NCBI RefSeq assembly: GCF_900129315.1
Contig: NZ_FQUS01000007.1
Coordinates: 124,001 to 188,000 of the forward strand
DNA length: 64,000 bases
Source: Fodinibius roseus
GTDB taxonomy: Bacteria > Bacteroidota > Rhodothermia > Balneolales > Balneolaceae
Direction: 5' to 3'
Of this stretch, positions 36,282 through 45,506 are shown in pieces; the stretch's first letter is position 1; each line of letters starts with the position of its first letter. The notes beneath the pieces are model-generated. The model ran no database searches and was not told where the DNA came from. It saw only the letters and a list, made by a program, of their open reading frames with translations. A program made the translations under genes and the position numbers.

Positions 36282-37142
36282 TCACTCATAATGGGTCATC
36301 ATTTCTACCGTCTGCAGGAGGCTGGTCAGGCTTTCGGCCTTGGGCGTCATTTCCTTTTTTTCGTAGCTGTTGATGAGATTGCGGATGCATCGCGCCAGGA
36401 TAGCAGGTTCCCGGGAAGGCTCAAAGTGCTCGCTCCTGGGTGTTACACCGTTCTGCTCCAGAAAATAGAAGCACTGGTTATAGGTGACAATTTTGCCGTG
36501 ATCGAAGGGGTCAATCAGTATCTTTTCCTGCTCAGACTTATACATCAGCATAAAATGGATCGGCATGGCTACTCCCCGGAAGGGGAGATCGAGGCGCCGG
36601 GCGATAAACAGCACGATCAATCCCAGCGAAATGGGCAGTCCCTGCCGACGGTCGATGACCCTGTTGAGGTATGAATTTTCCGGATTGTAGTAGTCCGTGG
36701 TACTCCCGGAGAACTCCAGTTCGGTAAATACGAGATCCAGTACTTTGTGCATTTTTTGACTGTCGGACAAGGAATACCGGACATCGGTCGCAATGCGTTC
36801 GGCGAATCGATCGAGTTTTTGCCGGTATTCGGCGATCCGTAGGGTAGGGTTGTCAAAGCGAGCCAGGATAAAGGCCGCTTTTTCCAGCTGCTCCAGGTTA
36901 TCCAGGCCGTTCTCCAGGACGTCTGAAAAATCTTCCTCCACGCTGCTGTAGGTGATCCACTGGATGATTTCGCTGATCTGCGCCCGCTCGTGCTCGTCCG
37001 TTATTTCGCTTTTATGCTGGTCGAGCAGGGGAACCGCATTCTCGCCCAGCTCAAAAAGACGGCTTCGGACAGCCGACTGTATATAGGGGTCGGGATCCTC
37101 CAGCAAGAAAACGAGCGATTGTATTTCTGTCTTATCAGCCAT
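36282..37142 (-). CDS. SirB1-family transglutaminase-like protein
   Basis: 286 residues from MADKTEIQSLVFLLEDPDPYIQ; an upstream frame extension of 45 codons is AT-rich and without signal. The N-terminal HEAT-like part precedes the transglutaminase-like 2 domain (PF13369): FTELEFSGSTTDYYNPENSYLNRVIDRRQGLPISLGLIVLFIARRLDLPFRGVAMPIHFMLMYKS, then ILIDPFDHGKIVT. The catalytic Cys position of true transglutaminases is not obvious, as is usual in this family. A short C-terminal helical repeat follows. Function unclear. Confidence 0.8.
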   Translation of the reverse strand: MADKTEIQSLVFLLEDPDPYIQSAVRSRLFELGENAVPLLDQHKSEITDEHERAQISEIIQWITYSSVEEDFSDVLENGLDNLEQLEKAAFILARFDNPTLRIAEYRQKLDRFAERIATDVRYSLSDSQKMHKVLDLVFTELEFSGSTTDYYNPENSYLNRVIDRRQGLPISLGLIVLFIARRLDLPFRGVAMPIHFMLMYKSEQEKILIDPFDHGKIVTYNQCFYFLEQNGVTPRSEHFEPSREPAILARCIRNLINSYEKKEMTPKAESLTSLLQTVEMMTHYE

Positions 37143-37330
37143 TATGGTATCCTTCAAGTTCGAAAAAAATCTCGGTCGGATCAACAAACGATAATGATCC
37201 GAAGATCGTGCAGAAAAATAATCATTCTGCGGGACTTTTATGGAACAAAAAACATAATTTAAAAATTGCGGAATCAAAACGTATATTTCGAGGCGGTATG
37301 CCCGTGCTCATTACCAGTTAAGCCATCGCT

Positions 37331-38557
37331 ATGAAATTATCCGTCCATTCCGAGACCGGCCGCCTTACAAGCGTTATTGTTCATACACCGGGACACGAGG
37401 TCTCCCTTGTCAACCCGGAGCTGAAGGACCAGCTGCTGTTCGATGATATTATTTTTGAGGAAGATGCCCGGCGCGAGCACTTGTATATGCTCAAAATTTT
37501 TAAAACCGCCATGCCGGAAGAGGGCACGATTTATGAAATAGGAGACCTTTTCCTGGAATGTTTTGCACAGGAAGAAGCCCGGTCTTTTTTCATCCGGGAT
37601 CTGATCGGGAGGCTGAGCGAGATGAACCTGCATACCATTGAGAAAGAGCTCCTGCAGCTGTCCCCCGATGCATTACTACAGTTTGTTATTGAAGGAGCAA
37701 CCCCCGCCATCCGCGGGTTTGCGATGTCGCCCTCCCCCAATCTCCTCTTTACCCGCGACCTGGCCGCCGTGGTGGGGGACAACCTCCTGCTTTCGCGTCC
37801 CGCCAAAAAGCCCCGGCTTCGCGAGGCGATACTTATGGAGACCCTGGCAAAATATCACCCGCTTTTCGCGGGGATACGGGACAATATTATCCAAATCGGA
37901 AAACAGGAATCCATTGAAGGTGGCGACGTACTGGTGGTATCCGACCGGCTGGTGTTGATCGGGATGAGCGAACGCACGTCCTTCAGCGGCCTCATGAAAG
38001 CCACGGAGCAGTTGTTGAAGAACGGTATTGAACAGGTGTTGGCTGTGGATATCCCGAAGCAGCGGTCCTCGATGCATCTCGACACGATATTTACGTTTTG
38101 TGCCGAAGACGAGTGCCTTGTTTTTCCCCCGGCGATCACCGAGCGTAAGGAAAATGTGGTCGCTCTTTCCCGTTCTTCGAACGGGTCGGTTGTTACGGAA
38201 TCCATGCCTTCGCTGCAGAAAGCCCTTGAGCATTACCTCAAACGGGATCTGACGTTTATCCCCTGCGGGGGAGAGGAGAGAACGAATCAGTTTCGCGAGC
38301 AATGGACCGATGGCGCCAACGTTTTTGCATTGGCACCCGGCATCATCGTGGGATACGAGCGGAATACCAATACTTTTCGTGAACTAAAGAAGCATGGCTA
38401 TCGTTTGATGAATCAATACGAATTTGTAGAAGAGTTTGAAGATGATACCTTTATCCCCGGCAACGAGAAAATTGCAATTAAATTTATGGGCCATGAGCTC
38501 TGCCGGGGCCGCGGGGGCGCCCGCTGCATGACGCTGCCCATTGCAAGAGACAATTAA
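37331..38557 (+). CDS. arcA: Arginine deiminase
   Basis: 408 residues, full family length. Active-site blocks are present: NLLFTRD (about 137-143), IEGGDVLV with the catalytic Asp region (195-202), SSMHLDTIFTF with the catalytic His (247-257), and the nucleophile Cys in GGARCMTLP at about residue 399. It hydrolyses arginine to citrulline and ammonia. No ornithine carbamoyltransferase, carbamate kinase or antiporter gene is adjacent, so a classical ATP-yielding operon is not visible here. The membrane protease gene follows 13 bases downstream. Confidence 0.95.
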   Translation: MKLSVHSETGRLTSVIVHTPGHEVSLVNPELKDQLLFDDIIFEEDARREHLYMLKIFKTAMPEEGTIYEIGDLFLECFAQEEARSFFIRDLIGRLSEMNLHTIEKELLQLSPDALLQFVIEGATPAIRGFAMSPSPNLLFTRDLAAVVGDNLLLSRPAKKPRLREAILMETLAKYHPLFAGIRDNIIQIGKQESIEGGDVLVVSDRLVLIGMSERTSFSGLMKATEQLLKNGIEQVLAVDIPKQRSSMHLDTIFTFCAEDECLVFPPAITERKENVVALSRSSNGSVVTESMPSLQKALEHYLKRDLTFIPCGGEERTNQFREQWTDGANVFALAPGIIVGYERNTNTFRELKKHGYRLMNQYEFVEEFEDDTFIPGNEKIAIKFMGHELCRGRGGARCMTLPIARDN

Positions 38558-38570
38558 ATAATTTTTTATC

Positions 38571-39806
38571 TTGGATAACAAACCTTCCCTTAACAGTACC
38601 GATCATCCGTTCGAAGAGGTCGCCGTAGAATCCGGTCGGCCGGCTCCCCGGAAGAAAGAGCCGGAGCTCGACAACAAGACCATTGCCAAGCATGTGGGAC
38701 TCTTTCTCGTGACATTTGTGATGGTCGCATGGGCCGGCGCCAGTTTTGTGGGATTCAGTCCCTCGCTGTTTCCCGTGGCCCTGCCCACGGAGACGGATTT
38801 TTACCGCGGGGTGCTGTTTTCAAGCCTGCTGCTGGGATTTTTGGGCGTTCACGAATTCGGGCACTATTTTGCGGCTCTCTATCACAAGATCAAGGTTACG
38901 CTGCCCTACTTTATTCCCATCCCCCTGGGCATCGGAACCCTGGGAGCCGTAATCCGGATCAAGCAGAAGATTAACGACAGTTACAAAATGTTTGATGTCG
39001 GTATCTCCGGGCCGCTGGCCGGCTTTGTTGTTGCCCTTACGGTGCTGCTCTATGGATTTTCAACACTGCCCGATGCTTCCTATATCCAGCAGTTCGATGG
39101 ACACGAAGAGGTTAAGGAATATGTGGCCGAGCATGGGACCTATCCCGAAGATCCGCCGGGCGAGACCGGGGGACAAACCCTGATACTGGGCAATACCCTG
39201 CTGTATGGCTTTCTGGCATCCTTTTTTGAGAATGTGCCACCCATGTGGGAGATGTACCATTACCCGTTCCTGTTTGCGGGGTGGCTGGGACTCTTTTTTA
39301 CGGCCCTGAACCTGATGCCGCTGGGACAACTTGACGGGGGACACATTTTATATTCGCTAATCGGTTTTAAAAAACACCGGACGGTCGCCCGGCTCTTTTT
39401 CGGCCTGCTGGTGACGCTTGCCGGAATCGAGGTCATTCCCTTCATCCATCTTTCGCTGGTTGAATACGGCCTGGGTCAGCAGATACTCAGCTGGCTGATC
39501 TGGGGCGCGGTCCTGTTTCTCCTGCTTCGAAAAGCCTTCCACAGCGACCACCAGTGGATAGCCCCGACGATGGCTGTTTCTATGGCGCTGGCCGCGGGAT
39601 ACCTATATTTGCATGTGGGCAGCATTACCGATTCGGGATCGTTGATCTGGGTCTTCTGGTCATTTTTTACCGCCTACCTGGTGGGTATTGAGCATCCCCC
39701 GGCCCTCTATGAGCGTCCCCTTGACCCCACCCGCAGCTTGCTGGGATGGCTGGGGATGGGTATTTTTGTGGTTTGTATCAGCCCGAATCCCCTTTATTTA
39801 ATTTAA
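38571..39806 (+). CDS. M50/site-2-protease-like membrane metalloprotease
   Basis: 411 residues from a TTG codon (MDNKPSLNSTDHPFEEV); the first 50 residues are charged and cytosolic. Several membrane helices follow. FLGVHEFGHYFAALYHKIKV holds the HExxH zinc motif, and LPYFIPIPLGIGTLGAVIRIKQKINDSYKMFDVGISGPLAGFV the conserved NDS/GPLAG segment. LNLMPLGQLDGGHILYSLIG contains the third zinc ligand Asp. The architecture fits the plant-EGY/bacterial S2P subgroup. It cleaves membrane-embedded substrates, possibly regulators; none is identifiable nearby. Confidence 0.88.
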   Translation: MDNKPSLNSTDHPFEEVAVESGRPAPRKKEPELDNKTIAKHVGLFLVTFVMVAWAGASFVGFSPSLFPVALPTETDFYRGVLFSSLLLGFLGVHEFGHYFAALYHKIKVTLPYFIPIPLGIGTLGAVIRIKQKINDSYKMFDVGISGPLAGFVVALTVLLYGFSTLPDASYIQQFDGHEEVKEYVAEHGTYPEDPPGETGGQTLILGNTLLYGFLASFFENVPPMWEMYHYPFLFAGWLGLFFTALNLMPLGQLDGGHILYSLIGFKKHRTVARLFFGLLVTLAGIEVIPFIHLSLVEYGLGQQILSWLIWGAVLFLLLRKAFHSDHQWIAPTMAVSMALAAGYLYLHVGSITDSGSLIWVFWSFFTAYLVGIEHPPALYERPLDPTRSLLGWLGMGIFVVCISPNPLYLI

Positions 39807-40049
39807 TATAGCAATCTTTTCCTTATCTTTGGGAATATGAGGATGATCGATTCGCAGGCAGAGGCTATTGGACCACCGTGTCACCGTTCATTTGACCGGG
39901 TCTGGGGCAGAAGATGGATGTAATGTAACATCGAATGAAGCTGATGAGTGTTTCAGAAGCTGTAACCCATAACAGGTTCAGCAGGACATGGCAGGCTATT
40001 GCAAAGGTTTCTGGTGAGAACTTTAATTCACAATATTAACAATTTTTTC

Positions 40050-40469
40050 ATGCGTTTTTTCTCTTTGTTGCTACTTTCTGTTTTATTTGTTTCATGTTCC
40101 AGCTCAACGCCGGAAGATTTATCCGGGGAAATAGACCGGCTGGTTGCCGAAGAAGAGTATTCCCGGGCCATAGAACTGCTTGAGAATGCGGATGACCGGG
40201 AACATGAGGCGGACATACCTCAACTGAAAGAGAAAACATATTTGAACTATGGGCTGTATCTGGAGTATCGCGGTCCCGAAGAAAGCAGCATGCGCGACCG
40301 GATGACGTCGGCCCTGGAGCAGTTTATCAAGGTACTGGAGATTAACCCGGAAAATGAAAAAGCGAGGACGGAGATTCAGCAAATTATGGGTATCTACGAG
40401 ACGATGCCCGACCGTTCGCCCGGCGATGAGATTATAGAGGACCTGCAGGCCCTGGGCGTAGAGTATTAA
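40050..40469 (+). CDS. Small TPR-like lipoprotein
   Basis: 139 residues from ATG 40050, MRFFSLLLLSVLFVSCSSSTPEDL, a clear lipoprotein signal with the lipobox ending at Cys 16; an upstream in-frame start gives no better signal. The mature part is all helical, with VAEEEYSRAIELLENADDREHEADIPQLKEKTYLNYGLYLEY and ALEQFIKVLEINPENEKARTEI, two TPR-like hairpins. Probably an outer-membrane or periplasmic assembly factor; exact role unknown. Confidence 0.75.
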   Translation: MRFFSLLLLSVLFVSCSSSTPEDLSGEIDRLVAEEEYSRAIELLENADDREHEADIPQLKEKTYLNYGLYLEYRGPEESSMRDRMTSALEQFIKVLEINPENEKARTEIQQIMGIYETMPDRSPGDEIIEDLQALGVEY

Positions 40470-40790
40470 ATCAACGGACAGCTTTCAGCAGTTAGTCGTC
40501 GGCATGTACCTTTTGTCACGACAAAAGCATATACGTTTAATTCCAATTTCGCAGCGTTTTGCGGCTGCCCCCAATGTTGAGCTATACGTAATGTTTGATA
40601 AGTCTCAACCAATGACTTGACCTTTACTATTTCGTGAATAATCAGGATTAAACATGTATGAGGATATTACATGCGCGAAAATACAGGTATTGGCCAAAAA
40701 AAGAACGGTTTCGCAAGGCCTCAAAAAGTGATTTTGTCTATCAATTCTACCTCCTTGGAAAAGATTTGAATACATACACATTTATTAACT
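40470..40790. other. Intergenic region, 321 bp, upstream of smpB
   Basis: No gene and no tmRNA-like sequence. A perfect inverted repeat CTTTTGTC/GACAAAAG with a 2-base loop lies at 40510-40527, and a copy of a short recurring intergenic motif at 40633-40651. Confidence 0.5.
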
Positions 40791-41258
40791 ATGGCTACCA
40801 ACACCCCGACCATAAAAAATCGAAAAGCCCGGCACGAATATCATATCGAGGATACCTACGAAGCGGGTATCGTTTTGAAAGGAACAGAAGTAAAGTCGCT
40901 GCGGAATGGCAACGCCAGCCTGGGTGAATCCTTTGCGTATCTTCAGGATGGCGAGGTCTGGCTGCGTGATATGTATATCAAACCGTACAAGGAGGGCTCG
41001 TACGCCAATCACGACGAGCGCCGACCGCGCAAACTGCTGCTCAATAAACGAGAGATCGGCGAGCTGGATAAGGCGATTTCACAGAAAGGGTATACCCTCA
41101 TTCCCCTCAAGCTGTATTTCAAGAAAGGGTATGCCAAAATACTGCTGGGCATCGCCAAGGGAAAACAGCGGCACGACAAGCGAGAGGATATCAAGGAGCG
41201 TGACATGAAACGCGATATCAACCGCAAGTACAAGGGAACCTATAAAGTGAATCTGTGA
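40791..41258 (+). CDS. smpB: SsrA (tmRNA)-binding protein SmpB
   Basis: 155 residues. IKNRKARHEYHIEDTYEAGIVLKGTEVKSLRNGNASL is the OB-fold start, YIKPYKEGSYANHDERRPRKLLLNKREI the conserved middle, and YFKKGYAKILLGIAKGKQRHDKREDIKERDMKRDI the basic C-terminal tail that enters the decoding centre. SmpB delivers tmRNA to stalled ribosomes for trans-translation. The tmRNA gene itself is not in the window. The MtfA-like gene follows after 10 bases. Confidence 0.96.
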   Translation: MATNTPTIKNRKARHEYHIEDTYEAGIVLKGTEVKSLRNGNASLGESFAYLQDGEVWLRDMYIKPYKEGSYANHDERRPRKLLLNKREIGELDKAISQKGYTLIPLKLYFKKGYAKILLGIAKGKQRHDKREDIKERDMKRDINRKYKGTYKVNL

Positions 41259-41268
41259 CGGGGCGACC

Positions 41269-42045
41269 ATGTTTGGTTTTAAAAAATGGCGCCGGAAACG
41301 GCTGATGAAGCGGCCTTTTCCGGATCAGTGGGACTCCTTTCTGTACCGGAATGTCCCTTATGTCGATCTTCTCCCCAGGTTCCTCCAGTCAAAGCTGAAA
41401 GGCCTGATCCGCATATTTGTGCATGAGAAAACGTTTGAGGGGTGCGCCGGCCTGGTAATAAATGATGAGATACGCGTGACAATTGCGGCCCAGGCCTCCA
41501 TCCTGATGTTAGGCACCGATGATCTCTCCTTTTTTTATGATGATCTTCGATCCGTACTTGTCTATCCCCGGCCGTACGTGGTCGAAATTAAAAATCGCCA
41601 TAACAGTTTTTTTGTTCAGGAAGGATTCCAGCAGCGCCGGGGCGAGGCCTGGTCGCGGGGACATGTCGTCCTGGCCTGGAATGAGGTGCAAAAGGGGGCA
41701 TCCGATATTCATGACGGACAGAATTTAGTCTTCCATGAGTTTGCTCACCAGCTGGATTATGAATACGGGGCTACCGACCAGATAGAAAGTAGTAACGAGG
41801 AATCGCACTACCTTTCCTGGGCCCGGGTGGTGGGTGCCGAATACCAAAAGTTTCTCAGGGCCATTAAACGGGACCAGCAGACGCTTATCGATGCCTACGG
41901 GGCCACGAACCCGGCTGAATTCTTCGCTGTCATTACGGAGTGCTTTTTTGAAAAACCGCGGGAACTCAAAAACAGGCATCCCGAGCTATACCGACAGCTC
42001 CAGGACTTTTACCAACAGGATCCCGCTTCTTATATCACAGCGTAG
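41269..42045 (+). CDS. mtfA: MtfA-family zinc-dependent peptidase
   Basis: 258 residues of PF06167. FGFKKWRRKRLMKRPFPDQWDSFLYRNVPYVDLLP is the usual N terminus, IFVHEKTFEGCAGLVINDEIRVTIAAQASIL the middle, NLVFHEFAHQLDYEYG the HExxH motif, and NPAEFFAVITECFFEKPRELKNRHPELYRQLQDFY the second zinc-ligand region. In E. coli MtfA binds the repressor Mlc and has low aminopeptidase activity. Here it is next to smpB, 10 bases away, and probably co-transcribed. Confidence 0.9.
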   Translation: MFGFKKWRRKRLMKRPFPDQWDSFLYRNVPYVDLLPRFLQSKLKGLIRIFVHEKTFEGCAGLVINDEIRVTIAAQASILMLGTDDLSFFYDDLRSVLVYPRPYVVEIKNRHNSFFVQEGFQQRRGEAWSRGHVVLAWNEVQKGASDIHDGQNLVFHEFAHQLDYEYGATDQIESSNEESHYLSWARVVGAEYQKFLRAIKRDQQTLIDAYGATNPAEFFAVITECFFEKPRELKNRHPELYRQLQDFYQQDPASYITA

Positions 42046-42262
42046 AAGGTACCGCTTCTGAGTGTCCTGAGCATGGAGAACCGATCATAGCAATATTATT
42101 AAACAATGGCTGAAATGGAGACTCTACCTGCCGTTGCTAATACAGGCTTTATAGCCTGCAGTCAGCAGTGTTGTTATAACTATTTGTAACGTAAGAACGT
42201 TATGCGTCGGGTTACAGCCTCGATGGAACCACGGCAGATTCAGCTAAGTTCTACAGACTCTC

Positions 42263-42769
42263 TTAGTGAAGAGGCGCATTTGCCCTCAATTCCGGGCTGT
42301 GTTTCAGGGTTTGGTAGATTACGCAATACCGCTCCGTGAGTTCGATTAACTTTTCAACTTTTTCCTGTTCCGCATCGGTATCCAGATCAAACGTAAGAGT
42401 AATGGATTTGAATCCCACGGGCGCCTCTCTTGAAACGCCGAGGGTTCCCCGGAAGTCAAGCAGGCCTTCAGCCTTGACGGTTCCTTCCTGAACCGTGATC
42501 TCCATAGCCGTAGCTACCGATTTAAGCGTAACGCCGGCACAGGCCACCAGCGCTTCCAGCAGCATGTCGCCCGAACAAGCCTGTGAGCCATCCCCGCCCG
42601 TTGCCGGGTGGAGTCCCGCCTCGGCGACACCGGCATCCGTGGCTACCTCGCAGGAGATGTTTTCTCCCAGCTTGCCTTTGGCGTGGAGTACGATTTCTGC
42701 CTCCCGGGGATTCGTTTTGTATTCTTCTTTTAACGGCTTTTGAAGGGCACGCAGTTCTTTGGAGTTCAT
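42263..42769 (-). CDS. OsmC-family protein
   Basis: 168 residues. The fold is recognisable from GENISCEVATDAGVAEAGLHPATGGDGSQACSGDMLLEALVACAGVTLKSVATAMEI, where the conserved Cys in ACSGDMLLEALVACAG marks the OsmC/Ohr peroxidatic region, and VGFKSITLTFDLDTDAEQEKVEKLIELTERYCVIYQTLKHSPEL, with the second Cys. These proteins reduce organic hydroperoxides or act in osmotic stress. Single gene. Confidence 0.87.
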   Translation of the reverse strand: MNSKELRALQKPLKEEYKTNPREAEIVLHAKGKLGENISCEVATDAGVAEAGLHPATGGDGSQACSGDMLLEALVACAGVTLKSVATAMEITVQEGTVKAEGLLDFRGTLGVSREAPVGFKSITLTFDLDTDAEQEKVEKLIELTERYCVIYQTLKHSPELRANAPLH

Positions 42770-42911
42770 AATATTATAGACCTAATGTCTTAATTGGTTC
42801 TATTGAATAGGCGGTGACTGATAAAAAACATCACATTGACCTGTATATCGCAACCGCGATAGTATGGAGGTGCTAATGTTCAGGTTGCAGCCTGCAGCAG
42901 CATTTGATAAC

Positions 42912-42940
42912 AAAAGGCCGCCCTCATCGGACGGCCTTTT
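42912..42940 (-). terminator. Terminator of the RNase P RNA gene
   Basis: AAAAGGCCG (42912-42920) pairs exactly with CGGCCTTTT (42932-42940). On the minus strand the stem ends in TTTTGTTAT. It lies 12 bases beyond the mapped 3' end of rnpB. Confidence 0.85.
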
Positions 42941-42952
42941 CATGTAAACCGG

Positions 42953-43324
42953 AGATAGCCTGTAAGCCGAATTCTGTATCCCGCTTTGCGGGATGGCAAT
43001 CATTTATCTGGTCCCTGAATTGCTTCAGGGCTCGAGCACTCCACCCGGCAGTATAGCGGCAAGCAGCGCACTGCCTGTATGAGCTTGCACCCTGTGAGGT
43101 TTACCCTGCCTCCGCATGTCACCACCGGAGCGGTGAGCTTTTACCTCACCTTTTCACCCTTACCTCCCGACGCAGAGCGCCGGGGGCGGTTTGTTTTCTG
43201 TGGCACTTTCTTACTCCCGAACGCATTCGGGAATTCTTCCCGTTAGGAAGCACAGCGCTTGCAGGTGTTCGGACTTTCCTCCCGCCCGTGGGTTTTGCAC
43301 AGGCGGGCGATTGCCCGGCTATCT
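42953..43324 (-). ncRNA. rnpB: RNase P RNA, bacterial type A
   Basis: On the minus strand the 5' part carries GGAGGAAAGTCCGAAC (window 43267-43282), the CR-I hallmark, and the 3' part carries ACAGAATTCGGCTTA (42963-42977), the CR-V hallmark. The ends pair as P1: AGATAGCC (43317-43324) with GGCTATCT (42953-42960). The length of about 372 bases is normal. It is the catalytic RNA that matures tRNA 5' ends. Ends are taken from the P1 helix and may be off by a few bases. Confidence 0.95.
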
Positions 43325-43362
43325 ACTATAAAATACAAAATTTTTGTCGAAAAAAATACCGA

Positions 43363-43401
43363 CCCGGTCCCCCCCGGGCGTGAAACGAGGGGGGGACCGG
43401 G
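43363..43401 (-). terminator. Strong terminator of the COG1579 gene
   Basis: CCCGGTCCCCCCC (43363-43375) pairs perfectly over 13 bp with GGGGGGGACCGGG (43389-43401) around a 13-base loop, followed on the minus strand by TATTTTTTT. It insulates the rnpB promoter 40 bases further on. Confidence 0.92.
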
Positions 43402-43433
43402 ATTAAAAGTCCTTGCGCAGGTATTTTCGCAGG

Positions 43434-44168
43434 CTACAGCGAAAGCTGTTCTTTGGCCGTTTCAAAAAAGGAAGGATGCACAACGATACGTCCGCTGTTT
43501 TCATCAATGATGATTTTATTCTTATGTCGAACTTCGACTTGGGTCTGTGGCGGCAGGGCCATGCCCAGGGCGGCGCCTTTTTCCATCGGTACTACCGCCA
43601 AGCCATTTGCAAGTCCGTTGCGCAATCGTTTATAGCTTTTTAAATAGCGGGGGTTGATATTTTCTTCAACTTCCTCCCGCTTATTCAGGAGCATCTCTTC
43701 CTCTTCTTCGGTTTCTTTGACGACCTTGTCGAGGTTTTCCTTTTTTTCTTCATACAGCTCCCGGGTTTCATCGAGCCGTTCCTGCGCCTCTTCGATCTCG
43801 GGATCAACTTCATTAAGCCGTTTCTCGATCTCCTCCTTGCGCGATTCGGCATTTTCGATAACTTGTTTCTGGGATTCTATCTCCTTTGTCAGCGCATCAT
43901 ATTCCCGGTTATTGCGTACCGACATCTGCTGTTCTTCATATTTATCCATTTTATTTTGGGCATCTTTGATCTCAAGCTCAAGGTTGTCCCTCTCTACCTG
44001 TAGATTCTGCTTCTCTTCCTCAAGCCGTTTGATCTGGGCCTCGTAGCGATTGATATCGGTTTCAATATCGAGAATTTCTTCCGGCAGATCACCCCGTAGC
44101 TGTTTTAGCTCATCAATTCTGCTGTCAATATATTGGAGATTAGCTAATTGTTGAAGTACTTCTTCCAT
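43434..44168 (-). CDS. COG1579-type coiled-coil protein lacking the zinc-ribbon cysteines
   Basis: 244 residues. A long coiled coil (about residues 1-185) rich in Glu, Lys and Gln contains NREYDALTKEIESQKQVIENAE, the family hallmark. Then come YLKSYKRLRNGLANGLAVVPMEKGAALGMALPPQTQVEVRHKNKIIIDENSGRIVVHP. In relatives this last block is a C4 zinc ribbon of the form C-x2-C-x(n)-C-x2-C; here no cysteine remains (positions are held by Ala, Met, Asp and Ser). The Nif3-like gene lies 19 bases upstream, as in many bacteria. Confidence 0.85.
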   Translation of the reverse strand: MEEVLQQLANLQYIDSRIDELKQLRGDLPEEILDIETDINRYEAQIKRLEEEKQNLQVERDNLELEIKDAQNKMDKYEEQQMSVRNNREYDALTKEIESQKQVIENAESRKEEIEKRLNEVDPEIEEAQERLDETRELYEEKKENLDKVVKETEEEEEMLLNKREEVEENINPRYLKSYKRLRNGLANGLAVVPMEKGAALGMALPPQTQVEVRHKNKIIIDENSGRIVVHPSFFETAKEQLSL

Positions 44169-44187
44169 AGATTACGTTTATCGTGAT

Positions 44188-45243
44188 TTATTCCTGCGGA
44201 TTTCGGTTATGATCAGGTATGAAAACCTGCATTGGATTGGTGGTTACTTGCGTTTCAAGAACTTCCAGGTGTTCAAATGCTTCACTCAGCTCTTGCTGAA
44301 GTGCAGCCACCATCGGCACTTCACTTTCATAATGGCCTACATCGACCAGTAAAAAGTTTTTGGTATCGGTAAAATAATCGTGGTATTTAATGTCGGCGGT
44401 TACAAAAGCCTGAGTTCCTTCGGCAATAGCTTGTTTGGCCAGTGAAACTCCCGCGCCCCCACAAACGGCTACCTTCTTTATGCGATCTGCAGTACCGGAA
44501 AACCGGATGGCCGGTACATTCAGTACATTGGATATGACCTCAAGGAATTCCTGCTGGGTCAGTCCCTTGTCGCGATAAAATCCAACGACCCCCATACCGA
44601 CATTGTTCGACGGACTCGCAACCTCCATGACCTGAAAGCTGCCCCGGTGCAGCAGCCCGTTTTTCTTTAGTTCTTTTTTAAGGGCTCCCACGTTATGCTG
44701 GTCCATAATCGCCTCGTAGGTATGCTGGTCCTGCTTGCGACCCTCCACCTTGTAGTAATGAGCCTCTTCAGCCGAATAATAGTTTAACAATTTCAGAACC
44801 GATTCGCTGTCGGAATGACTGGTTGTGAGTACAATCTTACGGCTCACATGATAGCTGTTATCCAGAAATTTCAGGTTCTTGAGCCCCAGATTCTTGGCCA
44901 GCACAAAAGATACCCCGTCAAGGGCCGCGTCCAGGTTGGTGTGTGCGGCAATAAGCGCGATATCGTTTTTTATCAGCTCGAAAATGATTTTTCCCTGCTC
45001 ATTGGTGGGGTTAATCCGGTCAATGCTTTTGAAAATAAGGGGATGGTGGGCAACAATGAGGTCGCAGTTTCGGTCGATAGCTTCTTCAACGACCTCAAGG
45101 GTAATATCAAGGCAGGTTAAAATGCGGGAGGCTGGCTGTTTGGGGTCGCCGACTAATAATCCAACATTATCGTAGTCGAGTTTTGTACTGGGCGGTGCCC
45201 ACTGGTCGAGAAAGGTGGAAATATGCTGGACCTGGGTATTCAT
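44188..45243 (-). CDS. Nif3-like dinuclear metal-centre protein
   Basis: 351 residues from MNTQVQHISTFLDQWAPPSTKLDYDNVGLLVGDP; an in-frame ATG 15 codons upstream has no homology. Metal ligands are in DLIVAHHPLIF, ALIAAHTNLDAALDGVSFVLA and the C-terminal DVGHYESEVP. A PII-like insert (about 130-230) separates the halves, as in the longer family members. The hexameric protein is annotated as GTP cyclohydrolase 1 type 2 in databases, but the reaction is unproven. Co-transcribed with the coiled-coil gene. Confidence 0.92.
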   Translation of the reverse strand: MNTQVQHISTFLDQWAPPSTKLDYDNVGLLVGDPKQPASRILTCLDITLEVVEEAIDRNCDLIVAHHPLIFKSIDRINPTNEQGKIIFELIKNDIALIAAHTNLDAALDGVSFVLAKNLGLKNLKFLDNSYHVSRKIVLTTSHSDSESVLKLLNYYSAEEAHYYKVEGRKQDQHTYEAIMDQHNVGALKKELKKNGLLHRGSFQVMEVASPSNNVGMGVVGFYRDKGLTQQEFLEVISNVLNVPAIRFSGTADRIKKVAVCGGAGVSLAKQAIAEGTQAFVTADIKYHDYFTDTKNFLLVDVGHYESEVPMVAALQQELSEAFEHLEVLETQVTTNPMQVFIPDHNRNPQE

Positions 45244-45506
45244 GCGGGCTATCGGCCTCCGTACTTTGATGGTTCGGTTTCGCAGCACCTGAGCCGATGC
45301 ATAAATAATTCAGAATCGAAATAAAAGATACTCAGAGTAGAGTGCAATGGTTTATTATTCGATCTTTTAATTCAGACTCGTAAAATACCATTTTAATACC
45401 TTTGATAAAAGCTTATTTTTAATATCATTCGGTTCCTCCATGGTTATATGCTATGGTAAGAGCAGAAATGGCAAAAATACTAATTTAAAAATTTTAAACA
45501 GCCTTT
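45244..45506. promoter_or_regulatory. Divergent promoter region between the Nif3-like and YggS genes
   Basis: 263 bases with two outward-facing genes. A Bacteroidota-type -7 element, TAnnTTTG, occurs as TACCTTTG at 45397-45404, about 100 bases before yggS. I see no clear -33 TTTG partner, so this is a weak call. Confidence 0.3.

Noticed and set aside
40470..40790. Possible tmRNA gene next to smpB
   Set aside because: No tRNA-Ala-like ends or tag-coding stretch are visible in the gap; only a small palindrome and a repeat motif.
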